Assembly (NCBI GenBank): GCA_035622175.1
Contig: DASPVV010000203.1
Coordinates: 1-48,748, forward strand
Reading direction: 5' to 3'
Origin: JAFAGX01 sp035622175
Lineage (GTDB): Bacteria > Acidobacteriota > Terriglobia > Terriglobales > Acidobacteriaceae
Length of the DNA stretch: 48,748 nucleotides
A program made the translations under genes and the position numbers. How positions within the stretch are numbered: the stretch's first letter is position 1; each line of letters starts with the position of its first letter. Positions 27,685 to 36,414 of the stretch are shown here, one piece after another. The notes under the pieces were generated by a model. It made no database searches. It was not told where the DNA came from and saw only the letters and a program-made list of their open reading frames with translations.

Positions 27685-28071
27685 ATGCTTACCATCAGCG
27701 TAGAAAAACTCGGAGATTTGGCGGTTGTGAGATGCAGGGGAAGAGTGGTTCGCGGCCAGGAGGTTCATGCCCTCCGCACTGCGGTGGTTGCCGAGAAGCA
27801 GAGCCGCACCATTGTGCTGGACTTAACCGAGGTGCAATCGTTCGACGCCGGCGGACTGAATACGCTGGTTTCGTTGCATACCTGGGCAGCCGGCCGTGGC
27901 GTGCAATTCAAACTTGCGAATCCTTCATCCTTCGTCTACCAGCTGCTGCGACGCACCCAGTTGGACCGGGTGCTTGATATTTCCACCTTTCATCGGGCCC
28001 TGTTTTTCCTAAGCGGGGCGGAATGTAATCGCGCCCATCACGCGGTCAGCGCTAGCGCCCTTCCGGCCTAG
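27685..28071 (+). CDS. STAS-domain protein, anti-sigma-factor antagonist-like without the phospho-serine
   Basis: Single STAS domain of 128 residues: ISVEKLGDLAVVRCRGRVV, TIVLDLTEVQSFDAGGLNTL, GVQFKLANPSSFVYQLL and LDRVLDIS. In SpoIIAA/RsbV-like antagonists the loop after the second strand reads D-S-S/T-G with a regulatory serine; here it is D-A-G-G, so kinase-controlled switching at that serine is not possible. The C-terminal tail (AECNRAHHAVSAS) is of unknown role. ATG 27685 is supported by AAGGA upstream; the longer in-frame start at 27637 is not. Divergent from recX. Its partner is not in the window. Confidence 0.82.
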   Translation: MLTISVEKLGDLAVVRCRGRVVRGQEVHALRTAVVAEKQSRTIVLDLTEVQSFDAGGLNTLVSLHTWAAGRGVQFKLANPSSFVYQLLRRTQLDRVLDISTFHRALFFLSGAECNRAHHAVSASALPA

Positions 28072-28155
28072 GCAATCCCGATCGCGCGCTCGCTCGACGC
28101 CCCTTTTCGTTCGCCGCCGATTTTGTTCCCGAGCCCGCCTCGGTTTTGCTCCGGG

Positions 28156-29280
28156 CTATCGTCCGCCGTAGCCGGAAGCCTGCATGGCATTCTTGGAGAG
28201 GTCGCTGGTCGAGGAAATGCCTTGCATGCGCAGCTTGAAGTCGTCGGCATTCGAGGCGTTTTCGAGTGCGGTTTCGTAACTCACGAGGTTCGCCTGAAAC
28301 AAATCCCAGAGCGACTGGTCGAAGGTCTGCATGCCGTATTGGGAGGTGCCCGCGGCAATGGCGTCGCGGATCGAGCGGGTTTTCTCCGGCACCAGAATGC
28401 ATTCCCGAATGTAGGCGGTGTTGATCATAACTTCCACCGCCGGAACCCGGCCCTCGCCGTCGCACCGTCTCACCAAGCGTTGGCTGACGACCGCGCGCAG
28501 CACGGCCGCCAGCTGTAAACGAATCTGTTTCTGCTCGGGCGGAGGAAACACGGCAATGATACGGTTGATGGTTTCGACCGCATCGAGGGTGTGCAAGGTG
28601 GAGAAGACCATGTGGCCAGTTTCGGCCGCGAGCAGGGCGATGCCGATGGTGTCCATATCGCGCATTTCACCCACCAGGATGACGTCCGGATCCTGACGTA
28701 GAGAAGCCCGGAGCGCGGCGGTGAAGGATGGGGTATCCACTTCGATTTCGCGTTGATTGACGTAACCCTTTTTGTCGCGATGCAAGAATTCGATCGGATC
28801 TTCGATGGTGATGATATGTTCGGCGCGTGTGGAATTGACCCGATCCACCATGGCCGCCAGGGTCGTGGACTTGCCGGAGCCGGTCACTCCGGTGACCAAA
28901 ATCAATCCCCGCGGCATGTCGCAGATTTGCTCTACGACCTTAGGCAGATAGAGTTCATCGAGGGCGCGAATCTTGGTGGGAATCACGCGCAAGACCAGGC
29001 CTACGTTGCCGCGCTGCTGAAACACGTTCACCCGGAAGCGGCCCAACCCGGCGACCCCGTACGCCATGTCGATTTCCGAGTTCTCTTTGAATTTTTGCTT
29101 CTGCCGCGCCGACATCATGCTGAAAGCCATGGTCAACATGTCTTCGGCGCTGATGCGGGGCAGCTCGGTCAGAGGAATCAACTCGCCGTCGATGCGCAAG
29201 TGGGGGTAATTGCCGACTTTCAGGTGCAAGTCAGAGGAACGCCGCTCCATCGCGGTGCGAAGCAGATCGTCGATATTCAT
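28156..29280 (-). CDS. pilT: Type IV pilus retraction ATPase PilT
   Basis: Hexameric retraction motor of 374 residues. The N-terminal PAS-like domain starts MNIDDLLRTAMERRSSDLHL. The ATPase core carries Walker A GVTGSGKSTT, the Asp box IIITIEDPIEF-like segment (EHIITIEDPIEFLH), Walker B DVILVGEMRD and the His box MVFSTLHTLDA. The C-terminal region has a degenerate form of the PilT AIRNLIRE element (SIRDAIAAGTSQYGMQTFDQ). The start is ATG 29280, where the family begins; 66 extra upstream codons are not homologous. No other pilus gene is next to it. A STAS protein gene converges on it. Confidence 0.93.
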   Translation of the reverse strand: MNIDDLLRTAMERRSSDLHLKVGNYPHLRIDGELIPLTELPRISAEDMLTMAFSMMSARQKQKFKENSEIDMAYGVAGLGRFRVNVFQQRGNVGLVLRVIPTKIRALDELYLPKVVEQICDMPRGLILVTGVTGSGKSTTLAAMVDRVNSTRAEHIITIEDPIEFLHRDKKGYVNQREIEVDTPSFTAALRASLRQDPDVILVGEMRDMDTIGIALLAAETGHMVFSTLHTLDAVETINRIIAVFPPPEQKQIRLQLAAVLRAVVSQRLVRRCDGEGRVPAVEVMINTAYIRECILVPEKTRSIRDAIAAGTSQYGMQTFDQSLWDLFQANLVSYETALENASNADDFKLRMQGISSTSDLSKNAMQASGYGGR

Positions 29281-29682
29281 CGGGGCTTTCTCAGGGGGCC
29301 GACTCGTATGATGTACCGAAAACCGAGCAAACCCAAGATGACCTAAGTAATCGATCCGGGTTCCAAGGGGTAGCCGGACTCGAAGCGCGATCGATCGCCG
29401 CCCCGGCCCGCCTGGCCGGCTTGTCACCGCCGTCACCGAGGCGCGGCGCCCCGGGGCCATCGCCCCGGCGAAAGACAAAACATTCCTTTCGGCACTGCGG
29501 GAGAAACACCCGCCCCCATGGAGAAAGGAGCAAGCAAGAGCCCGGTGGCCGTGGCGGCGGGGGCGGGAACGGGACGACGCGAGCCTTCCCTACCTTGTCC
29601 GCGCTCGCACCCGGGCTTTCGCGCTCGCACGCGTGAGGTTCTGGTCGTACCAGGAGAGCGCCGTTCGGCTGGCCGCGGCGCT
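29281..29682. other. GC-rich intergenic region between pilT and ilvE
   Basis: No gene recognised. The stretch has very high GC with several CCCCGG-type inverted repeats (around 29445-29475) and a direct repeat GCGCTCGCA (29602-29610 and again near 29619-29629). Open frames here on both strands lack homology. It presumably holds the pilT promoter and the ilvE 3' region. Confidence 0.4.
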
Positions 29683-30630
29683 TTATACGCCCACGGGCTG
29701 CTTGCTGTCGACCGGCACCGGCGTCAACCATTTGAAGCGGTCCGGCTTCTCGCCGCGCACGATACCGTAAAACTCCTTCTGGATGGCCCGGGTCAACGGG
29801 CCCGCCACGCCTTCGCCGACGCTGATCTTATCCACCGAACGAACCGGCGTGATCTCGGCGGCGGTGCCGGTAAAAAACAACTCGTCGGCGAGGTAGAGTA
29901 ACTCCCGAGGAATGCATTGCTCCAGCACGGGAATGCCTAACTCACGGGCAATGCGCAACACCGAGTCGCGGGTGATGCCGGGCAGCACCGAATTGCCAAG
30001 CGGTGCCGTCTGCAGCGTGCCATGGCGAACGACGAACACATTTTCCCCGGAGCCCTCGCTGACATATCCGTTGTCGTCGAGCGCGATCCCCTCGACATAG
30101 CCGTTCACGATGGCCTCCATCTTGATGAGCTGCGAGTTCATGTAATTGGCGCCTGACTTGGCCATGGCGGGAAGCGTGTTGGGGGCCAATCTTGTCCACG
30201 AGGAAATGCAAACATCGACTCCCTGCTCGGCGTCGGTCCCCAGATATTTGCCCCAGGGATAATTGCAAATATAGACCTCGGTCGGCGAATTGAAGGGATT
30301 GACCCCAGCCTCCCCGTAGCCGCGCAGGACAATCGGACGGATGTAGCAGGGCCACACTCGATTGCGTTGCACGGTTTGGACCATGCCGGCGACGAGCTCT
30401 TCCCGGGTAAAGTCCACATCGATGCGGTAAATCTTCGCCGAGTCGAGCAAACGCTGCATGTGTTCCTGGGCCCGAAAAACTGCCGGCCCGCTCGGCAAGG
30501 CGTAACAGCGAACCCCCTCGAAGACCGAGGAGCCGTAGTTCACCACATGCGACATCACGTGGATCTGCGCCTCATCCCAGGGGATCAGCTTGCCGTTATG
30601 CCAAATCTTCTCCGTCTTCTGAATTGCCAT
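29683..30630 (-). CDS. ilvE: Branched-chain amino acid aminotransferase
   Basis: PLP fold-type IV aminotransferase of 315 residues making or degrading Leu, Ile and Val. Motifs: KIWHNGKLIPWDEAQIHVMS, HVVNYGSSVFEGVRCY, the lysine-containing MAKSGANYMNSQL, GIALDDNGYVSEGSGENVFV (PLP phosphate-binding and family hallmark), TRDSVLRIARELGI and ELFFTGTAAEITPV. ATG 30630 is preceded by GAGGAG at five bases; a GTG two codons upstream is less likely. A -10-like TATAAT (30762-30757, minus strand) could belong to its promoter but the -35 is weak. Confidence 0.94.
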   Translation of the reverse strand: MAIQKTEKIWHNGKLIPWDEAQIHVMSHVVNYGSSVFEGVRCYALPSGPAVFRAQEHMQRLLDSAKIYRIDVDFTREELVAGMVQTVQRNRVWPCYIRPIVLRGYGEAGVNPFNSPTEVYICNYPWGKYLGTDAEQGVDVCISSWTRLAPNTLPAMAKSGANYMNSQLIKMEAIVNGYVEGIALDDNGYVSEGSGENVFVVRHGTLQTAPLGNSVLPGITRDSVLRIARELGIPVLEQCIPRELLYLADELFFTGTAAEITPVRSVDKISVGEGVAGPLTRAIQKEFYGIVRGEKPDRFKWLTPVPVDSKQPVGV

Positions 30631-30813
30631 GCGCACTCCTCAACCTAAGATTCAAGAATCCCATCGGGGAACGGGTTCCTGCCCTGCCGCGGTGCGGTTC
30701 CGCCGGTTTCGCCGCAAGCGGCACACTCGACTCGTGGATAGGAGTCAAACAAAAAAATTATAACCGAGGTCAGCCGAAATCGGGCGGGCTTGGAGTGGCG
30801 TTTGCCCGGGGCT

Positions 30814-32334
30814 TCATTTGGCCGGGGCAAGGACAGGAGTTTCCTGGCGAGCGACGGGGGCGGATCCTGTCAAGGAAGTGATCCCGACCGCCGGCGCCTT
30901 TTCCGGCAGTTCGTCTCCACGAAAGTACTGCCCTTTGCCCGATCGCATCTCCCCCATCGCGGCTAGGGGCTTGCTATAGTCGTTGGCCGCGTTCCAGAAA
31001 AGAAAGCCGATGCCGCCTTCCTGCTTGGCCACCCGCACCTCGGTCTCGATGTACTTGGGTGAATAGCTCTTGGTTCGCCAGCGGAAGGCCTGCAACCAGG
31101 GTCGGATGACCACACCGCTGCCGTGGGTGATTTGTTCAAAGCGCTCCATCGACTCTCCGATGAAGTGCTCGGGGGCATCCCCGGGGTTCGCGTAACCATC
31201 CATGCCAAAGAAATGCGATGGATAGATCATGGGGGAAAGCACGTCGCAATACTTCGCCATCTTGACAATGTCTTGCCCGGTATGGGCTAGATCGACCGGT
31301 CGCTGCCAAGCCATGACACCAAACACGTCGAGCGAGACCAAGACTCCGAGGGGATGCAGCTCCGCGTAAGCATGCGCAAGAAAGTCACGGATGGCGTCGG
31401 AGCGCTGCCAATCCGGATGTTCGCGGAAGAAACGAAAGGTCGCATCCTTCTGATCCCCCTCTGCGGGAAATCGCACGTAATCAAACTGCACTTCATCGAC
31501 GCCCGATTCCGCGGCTCGCCGGGCCAGGGCAATGTTGTATTCCTGCACCTCGGTGCGAGACGGATCTGTCCAAACCAGCTTTCCGTTTTCCCGCCAAGGC
31601 TGCCCGCTGCGGCGCGACTTGATCGCCAGTTCGGGGTGCGAGTCCACCAGGCGCTGATCACGGAAAATGGCAATGCGGGCGATCGCATGCAGGTTTTCCG
31701 AATGTAGGAAGCGAACCAGTTTGGGCAAGTCGGGAATCGCGGTGTGGTGGCGACCGAGCAAGGCATGCTCGAAGGGAATGCTTACGCTTCCGTCGCTGTC
31801 TTTGATATCGAAGACCACGGAGTTTCCGCCCGCTCTCCGCCAGCGCCGGATGACCTCGAGGCCATGCTCGCTGCCCGCCATCAATCCGGTCAGATACACC
31901 GCCCGAACTTCAAAGTCACGCGCCACGGGGACCAGCTTCTCAACGATGGGCGTCTCGAGAATTCCCGGCACAATCAACGCCTCTCCCGGCTTCAAGGAAG
32001 TCATCCGTGGATTGCCGTTTGCCTTGCGCAAGGCTTCTGCCAGCTGGGCGGAGGTCAGGTACGAGGTTCGCAGCAGGAAATGGCGAGCGACCGAGGAAAC
32101 CGTGTCTCCGCGCTTGGTCCAATACAAGGTGCTCCCCGGTGGAGCGACCCGGGTGACCTCGACCGAGACGGAGGAGGAGAGAGAGTTCCCGGACTCAAGT
32201 CTAAGTGCCCCAGAGGGACCCGCCAGCCCATTCTGGGCGGCAGCCACCGTGGGCACCTGCGTGATCGAGCGATGTAAAAAAACGGCTAAGCCCGCCATGA
32301 CCAGCAAGCTCAGCACGGTAGTTAGACGACGCAA
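30814..32334 (-). CDS. LysM protein with putative glycoside hydrolase (DUF4015) domain
   Basis: Exported or membrane-anchored envelope protein of about 506 residues. A signal anchor (RRLTTVLSLLVMAGLAVFLH) is followed by a Ser/Gly linker, a LysM-like segment (YWTKRGDTVSSVARHFLL to LKPGEALIVPG, about 72-124) and a TIM-barrel DUF4015/putative glycoside hydrolase domain (about 140-440): AVYLTGLMAGS, NSVVFDIKDSDGSVSIPF, DEVQFDYVRFPAEGDQ, VSLDVFGVMAWQ, DVLSPMIYPSHF and RPWLQAFRW. The conserved acids in FDIKD and FDYVRFP fit a hydrolase of cell-wall or exopolysaccharide. TTG 32334 is preferred because a purine-rich stretch lies before it and it directly begins the anchor; TTG 32373 is the alternative. 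A riboswitch-like leader precedes it. Confidence 0.85.
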   Translation of the reverse strand: MRRLTTVLSLLVMAGLAVFLHRSITQVPTVAAAQNGLAGPSGALRLESGNSLSSSVSVEVTRVAPPGSTLYWTKRGDTVSSVARHFLLRTSYLTSAQLAEALRKANGNPRMTSLKPGEALIVPGILETPIVEKLVPVARDFEVRAVYLTGLMAGSEHGLEVIRRWRRAGGNSVVFDIKDSDGSVSIPFEHALLGRHHTAIPDLPKLVRFLHSENLHAIARIAIFRDQRLVDSHPELAIKSRRSGQPWRENGKLVWTDPSRTEVQEYNIALARRAAESGVDEVQFDYVRFPAEGDQKDATFRFFREHPDWQRSDAIRDFLAHAYAELHPLGVLVSLDVFGVMAWQRPVDLAHTGQDIVKMAKYCDVLSPMIYPSHFFGMDGYANPGDAPEHFIGESMERFEQITHGSGVVIRPWLQAFRWRTKSYSPKYIETEVRVAKQEGGIGFLFWNAANDYSKPLAAMGEMRSGKGQYFRGDELPEKAPAVGITSLTGSAPVARQETPVLAPAK

Positions 32335-32394
32335 GCGTATTCCCCCCCACCCGCTACAGCGGATCGTAATCAAGCCTTGGTTTTGGTGGGTAGT

Positions 32395-32500
32395 TACGTC
32401 GGTTCAACGTCGTCAGCTAGGGGTTCGCGGCGTAGCAAAAAAACTCCTCCCATGGGCAAAGTATTTCCGTTTCCGGGATCGTGCTCGGCAACCCAGGGGT
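32395..32500 (-). ncRNA. Possible c-di-AMP (ydaO/yuaA) riboswitch in the leader of the LysM gene
   Basis: Read on the minus strand, the leader shows in order GGGTTGCCGAGC (from 32494), GATCCCGGAAACGG, GGGAGGAG followed by a T tract, CCGCGAACC and TAGCTGACG, ending near GTTGAACC at 32401. These recall ydaO-class blocks GCCGAAUCC, GGAGGAACC-U5 and CAGCUAAC, in the same order. The total is shorter than usual and the P3 region is reduced. Known biology: c-di-AMP riboswitches often precede LysM and other wall-hydrolase genes in Acidobacteriota and Gram-positives. I could not fold or align it, so this is tentative. Confidence 0.4.
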
Positions 32501-32677
32501 CTTTCGTGGGTCCGGAGGGCACCTAATGCACAGAAAAGACGCCAGAAGGTCGCCGCGGGGATGGCTAGTCATTTGCAAGGAAGGGTATACGTTGGACGCT
32601 GGGACCCGCTCTAAAGCCGGGTAACAAAAATTGTCGTTCAACCTACGTGCCGCGTCGCCAGCAGGGACAAGGCCAGA
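32501..32677. other. Divergent intergenic region before the ClpB-like ATPase gene
   Basis: Together with the riboswitch-like leader this makes about 340 bp without a gene. It probably contains promoters for both flanking genes. A TTGCAA (32574-32579) is seen on the plus strand but no convincing -10 follows at the right distance. Nothing else recognised. Confidence 0.35.
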
Positions 32678-33862
32678 ATGGAGCATGAAGTCCATAAGGC
32701 TATGAAGACCGCGCTCAATCCCGTGCTTGACCCAACCCGTCGTAGCAATGATGCCCGAGATTTTGAAAACGCCTTGCGACGAAAAATCGTCGGCCAGGAT
32801 GTGGCCATCGAAAAGGTGGTGGAGATTTATCAGATGTTCTTGGCGGGGCTGAATCCGCCGGGGCGCCCGGTAGGTAATCTGCTGTTTCTCGGGCCCACCG
32901 GGTCGGGCAAAACCCGCGTGGTCGAATCGATGGCGGAGGGCCTCTTCGGGGATCCACGGGCTTTGATCAAGATTGACTGTGCTGAGTTCCAGCACTCTCA
33001 CGAGATCGCCAAATTAATCGGTTCCCCGCCCGGCTATCTGGGTCATCGCGAGACCCATCCCCTGCTTACGCAGGAAGCACTCAACCAGTGGCATACCGAT
33101 CGACTCAAGCTCTCGATTCTGCTCTTTGATGAGATTGAGAAGGCGTCGGACGCGTTGTGGCAGCTGCTGCTCGGAATTCTCGATAAGGCCACGCTGACGC
33201 TTGGCGACAACCGGCGGGTCGATCTGTCGCAATGCATCATTATCATGACCTCGAACCTGGGCGCCGGTGAAATGACCACCCTGGTCGAGGGCGGTATGGG
33301 ATTTGCTCAAAAGCCGCGAAAGGTCGATGCCAGCCTGGACGATAAGATCGACCGCACGGCCATCGAAGCGGCTCGGCGCAAGTTCACGCCCGAGTTCATG
33401 AACCGAATTGATAAGGTGGTGGTGTTTAAGACTCTGCGCCCCGAACACCTCGAAGAGATTCTCGAAATCGAGTTGGGGCTGGTGCAGCAGCGCATCCTTG
33501 TCGCCTCTGCCGCCAACCAGTTTGTCTTCAACTGCTCGTCCCCGGTAAAGAGATTCCTGCTCGAAGAGGGAACGGACCCGAAATACGGGGCTCGCCATCT
33601 CAAGCGGGCGATCGAACGTCACCTGGTGTTTCCCCTGGCGAATTTGGTGGCCACCGGACAGGTGCATTTGGGAGACTTTGTCCGTGTGGATTTGGGGCCG
33701 AGCGGAGGGTTGACCTTCGTCAAGGAGGCGGAAAACGCAATGGTTCCGATGTTGATGGAGCGCTACGGGGCAGCCGCGGGCGCGCCGTCGATGGCGTCTC
33801 GGGCCGTGCGCGGTGTCGGTCGTCGCGAGTTCGGTGCCACGCCCAGCGGGGAAGCCAAGTAG
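32678..33862 (+). CDS. AAA+ ATPase of the Clp/HSP100 type, single ATPase module
   Basis: Protein remodelling ATPase of 394 residues resembling the second nucleotide-binding domain of ClpB/ClpC plus the D2-small domain. Walker A is GPTGSGKT (72-79), the pore loop region is GSPPGYLGH (115-123), Walker B ILLFDEIEKA (147-156) with D151-E152, sensor 1 IIIMTSNLGAG, the arginine-finger region RKFTPEFMNRIDKVVVF, and sensor 2 in DPKYGARHLKRAIERHL. There is no N-domain and no D1, so it is about half the length of ClpB and lacks the ClpX zinc domain. ATG 32678 has AAGG upstream. A strong terminator follows, so it is probably monocistronic. Such short Clp-like ATPases are known in Acidobacteriota; the partner is unknown. 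Confidence 0.87.
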   Translation: MEHEVHKAMKTALNPVLDPTRRSNDARDFENALRRKIVGQDVAIEKVVEIYQMFLAGLNPPGRPVGNLLFLGPTGSGKTRVVESMAEGLFGDPRALIKIDCAEFQHSHEIAKLIGSPPGYLGHRETHPLLTQEALNQWHTDRLKLSILLFDEIEKASDALWQLLLGILDKATLTLGDNRRVDLSQCIIIMTSNLGAGEMTTLVEGGMGFAQKPRKVDASLDDKIDRTAIEAARRKFTPEFMNRIDKVVVFKTLRPEHLEEILEIELGLVQQRILVASAANQFVFNCSSPVKRFLLEEGTDPKYGARHLKRAIERHLVFPLANLVATGQVHLGDFVRVDLGPSGGLTFVKEAENAMVPMLMERYGAAAGAPSMASRAVRGVGRREFGATPSGEAK

Positions 33863-33888
33863 AGTTTTGCTAGTCTCGAGACGAGAAG

Positions 33889-33919
33889 ACGTCGGGCTAA
33901 CCGGCCCGACGTTTTTTTT
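33889..33919 (+). terminator. Intrinsic terminator after the ClpB-like ATPase gene
   Basis: Perfect 9-bp stem ACGTCGGGC / GCCCGACGT (33889-33897 and 33904-33912) with a 6-base loop, followed by eight T. It lies 27 bp after the stop codon. Confidence 0.9.
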
Positions 33920-34169
33920 GTGGGCCATCGATCCAGTTGCCTTTCGAATGCCACCACCTGCGACCATCGAGGCTGCCGCCACCTAGGGCTCTGCTATTAA
34001 GCGGTGGTTTTGCGCCCTGGTGGGTGGATGCGTTCCCCGGATGAATCACGGGCCATGGGGAAGATGCGAAAGGCTCTGCGAGCCCAGGCAAAGCGAATGC
34101 CGGCGTCGGCGGCTCGTCCGATTTATTGACCTGGCTTCTCGCGGTAAGATACTCCGCGGGTCGAAAACC

Positions 34170-34766
34170 ATGAGACGCCGCAGGTTGATTCGGTCCCCGC
34201 TTCCATGGCAGATGACCGCCGCCCCCGTATCTCCTCCGCCGATTCCAGTCATCGCCGAGCGCGGCGGAACGCAGCTCAGCGCGCCCCGTGGCGTGATTCT
34301 GGTGGATACTCGCGAACAGAACCCATTTGATTTTTCCCGCTTTCCAGGCTGGTTCAGCGGAGTCCAGAAGAAAGCGCTTACCCTCGGAGATTACAGCCTT
34401 GCCGGTCTCGAAGATGTCTGCGTAGTAGAGCGCAAAGACCTGGCTGACCTGATTCACTCCTTCACGGTCGAGCGTCCAGTTTTTGTTGGTCGACTCCGAC
34501 GCATGAGTTCCTACCCACACCGGCTGCTGGTCATCCCAGCTACCCTCAGCCAGATCAAATCTCCGTATCCCCACCTCGCGACCAACCCCAATCGCATTGT
34601 CCAGTCTCTGATCGCTTTGCTGGCTGGAGTCGGCGTACCTTTTGTGACCACAGAAAACCACGAGCTGGGCGAGGAGATCGTGGCTTCGTATCTGTACCAG
34701 GTCCACCTCTACCACTGGCTCGAAGCCAACGATTACGGGCGCTTTCTAGGAGACGACGACCTCTAA
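34170..34766 (+). CDS. ERCC4-domain nuclease-like protein
   Basis: About 198 residues, containing an XPF/Mus81-type ERCC4 nuclease core: GVILVDTREQNPFDF (first acidic residues), LTLGDYSLAGLEDVCVVERK (the GDY and ERK-D active-site block, D/ER-K-D) and DLADLIHSF, RRMSSYPHRLLVIPATL. No helix-hairpin-helix or helicase domain is fused, unlike XPF. Stand-alone ERCC4 proteins occur sporadically in bacteria and phages. The start is uncertain: ATG 34170 begins the conserved basic N-terminus, ATG 34212 is possible, and the ORF stays open upstream to 34020. Role probably in DNA structure-specific cleavage; neighbours give no clue. Confidence 0.82.
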   Translation: MRRRRLIRSPLPWQMTAAPVSPPPIPVIAERGGTQLSAPRGVILVDTREQNPFDFSRFPGWFSGVQKKALTLGDYSLAGLEDVCVVERKDLADLIHSFTVERPVFVGRLRRMSSYPHRLLVIPATLSQIKSPYPHLATNPNRIVQSLIALLAGVGVPFVTTENHELGEEIVASYLYQVHLYHWLEANDYGRFLGDDDL

Positions 34767-34926
34767 GGGTCAGGTCGCAAACGCCAGCCTTCCCTGCCAC
34801 GCCTTGCGCTCAGGAATGCGGGGAGCGGCCTGGGGCAGCGTGGTTGTCAGGGGAGCGATTGCGCCTCCGCTCAGGAGAGCGCGCAGATCACGGCGCGGCC
34901 GAGGATGCGCAGGGACGACGGCCCGA

Positions 34927-35514
34927 TCAACTGCCTTGTTTCAGCTCGACCAGCACCTGGCGGGCGATCTCTTTGAGAGTCTCGAATACGCCGCTCCCCC
35001 GGAATGCCACCGCCTCGAGAATGGGTTCGGATTTACGCCGCAGTTCTTTGGTCAGAGTCTCGACCGGCAAGATGTTGGGCAGGTCCCGTTTATTGAGTTG
35101 CAGGACATAGGGGATTTTCTGGAAGTCGTATCCGTGTTCCTTGAGGTTGTCCATCAGATTGTCGAGGGCTTCATGGTTTGCATCCATGCGCTCTTGCTGG
35201 GAGTCAGCCACGAACACAATGCCATCGACGCCGCGCAGAATCAGTTTGCGGCTGGCGTCGTAGAACACCTGTCCCGGAACGGTGTAGAGATGAATGCGAG
35301 TCCGAAACCCGCGTACGGAGCCCAAATCGAGAGGTAGGAAGTCGAAGAAAAGCGTGCGGTCCGTCTCGGTCGCCAGGGAAATCATCTTGCCCTTCTGCTG
35401 TTCGGCAGTTTTCTGGTAGATGAACTGCAGATTGGTCGTCTTGCCGCCCAGCCCCGCGCCGTAGTAGACGACCTTGCAGTTGATTTCCCGGGCTGCAAAA
35501 TTGATGAAACTCAA
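34927..35514 (-). CDS. mglA: MglA-type Ras-like small GTPase
   Basis: Cell-polarity GTPase of 195 residues. The P-loop is GAGLGGKTT (19-27), the switch II region has the MglA-specific TVPGQVFYD (78-86) in place of the Ras DxxG, and the base-specificity motif is NKRD (141-144). Full-length agreement with Myxococcus MglA-like proteins: INFAAREINCKVVYYGAGLG and VRGFRTRIHLYTVPGQ. In Myxococcus MglA works with the Roadblock protein MglB to set motility polarity; no mglB is adjacent here. Possible link to the type IV pilus machinery suggested by pilT elsewhere in the window. A -10-like TATGAT/TATAAA stretch lies about 70 bp upstream. Confidence 0.93.
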   Translation of the reverse strand: MSFINFAAREINCKVVYYGAGLGGKTTNLQFIYQKTAEQQKGKMISLATETDRTLFFDFLPLDLGSVRGFRTRIHLYTVPGQVFYDASRKLILRGVDGIVFVADSQQERMDANHEALDNLMDNLKEHGYDFQKIPYVLQLNKRDLPNILPVETLTKELRRKSEPILEAVAFRGSGVFETLKEIARQVLVELKQGS

Positions 35515-35670
35515 GACGTTCCTCTCGGGCTCGCGGCAGACGCCCCGTCCGATGGGAACGTCCCCGCTCAGTATTTGGGCTGATTGGTTTTATATCATAT
35601 GCCTCGAATTACCTGCAGGTTACTCCGGTTACTAGTACGCCCGTAGTCAGCCCAAGGGCGGGCAGCGAGA

Positions 35671-36414
35671 TCAGGGCAGATCTCGCTGCCGCACCTTCCA
35701 GAGGATTTGGCGGAAGATCCCGAACCAGGTGTGGGTGTCGGAGGCCGGGATTCGGAGTCGGCGCACCATGCGCCGTACCTTGGCCTCGGTCAAAGCGGCC
35801 GATTGCGGATTCACATAACCGCTGATGCGCAGCGCCTCGAAAAGATGCCGGGTCATCGCCTCGGCTTCGCCGGCGCTGGCGGGCTCGATTTTCTCGGCTT
35901 GCGGCTGAAGCCCTCGGATCCGCACCAAATCGTACAGGCAAACCGCAACCGCTTGCCCTAGGTTCATCGAGCCATGCTCGGCGCAGGTTGGAATGCGCAA
36001 CAGCCAGTGACAATGGCTCAAATCTTCATTGGCGAGACCGCGCTTCTCCGGGCCGAAAAGCAGCGCGACCCGGGAGGACCCCAAGCGGCGGCGGATCACG
36101 CGTGCACCCTCCGGCAGCTCGCGCAGCGGCTGGCGTAATTGGCGATTCCGGGCGGCGGTCGTGCCGATCACCAGTTGGCAGTCGGCCACGGCCTCGGCCA
36201 CACGGCGGAACACGCCAGCCTGCCGCAGTACGTCCGCCGCACCGACGGCAGAGCGCGCCTCCTGAAAGGCCGCCTGGTAAGGATGGACCACTCGCAGTTG
36301 GGAAAAACCAAAATTATTCATGGCCCGAGCCGCTGCGCCAATGTTCAGGGGATTGCGGGTCGATACCAAGACCACGTACAGGCGGTCGAGTTCGGGCGAA
36401 GCCAGCAATCGCAT
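35671..36414 (-). CDS. trmJ: TrmJ/TrmH-family SPOUT RNA methyltransferase
   Basis: SAM-dependent 2'-O-ribose methyltransferase of 247 residues, best fitting TrmJ, which modifies position 32 of tRNAs. Motif 1 is VLVSTRNPLNIGAAARAMNN, motif 2 ALLFGPEKRGLANEDLSHCH and motif 3 IPTCAEHGSMNLGQAVAVCL, which together form the knotted SAM site. The C-terminal extension (MTRHLFEALRISGYVNP) is helical as in TrmJ. Minor deviation: C in IPTCAEHGSMNL in place of the more common A/N-containing form. ATG 36414. Cotranscription with mglA is unlikely given the 156 bp gap. Confidence 0.9.
   Translation of the reverse strand: MRLLASPELDRLYVVLVSTRNPLNIGAAARAMNNFGFSQLRVVHPYQAAFQEARSAVGAADVLRQAGVFRRVAEAVADCQLVIGTTAARNRQLRQPLRELPEGARVIRRRLGSSRVALLFGPEKRGLANEDLSHCHWLLRIPTCAEHGSMNLGQAVAVCLYDLVRIRGLQPQAEKIEPASAGEAEAMTRHLFEALRISGYVNPQSAALTEAKVRRMVRRLRIPASDTHTWFGIFRQILWKVRQRDLP

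Noticed and set aside
29518..29901. A 127-codon plus-strand open frame between pilT and ilvE
   Set aside because: Half of it is antisense to ilvE and the remainder is low-complexity GC-rich sequence.
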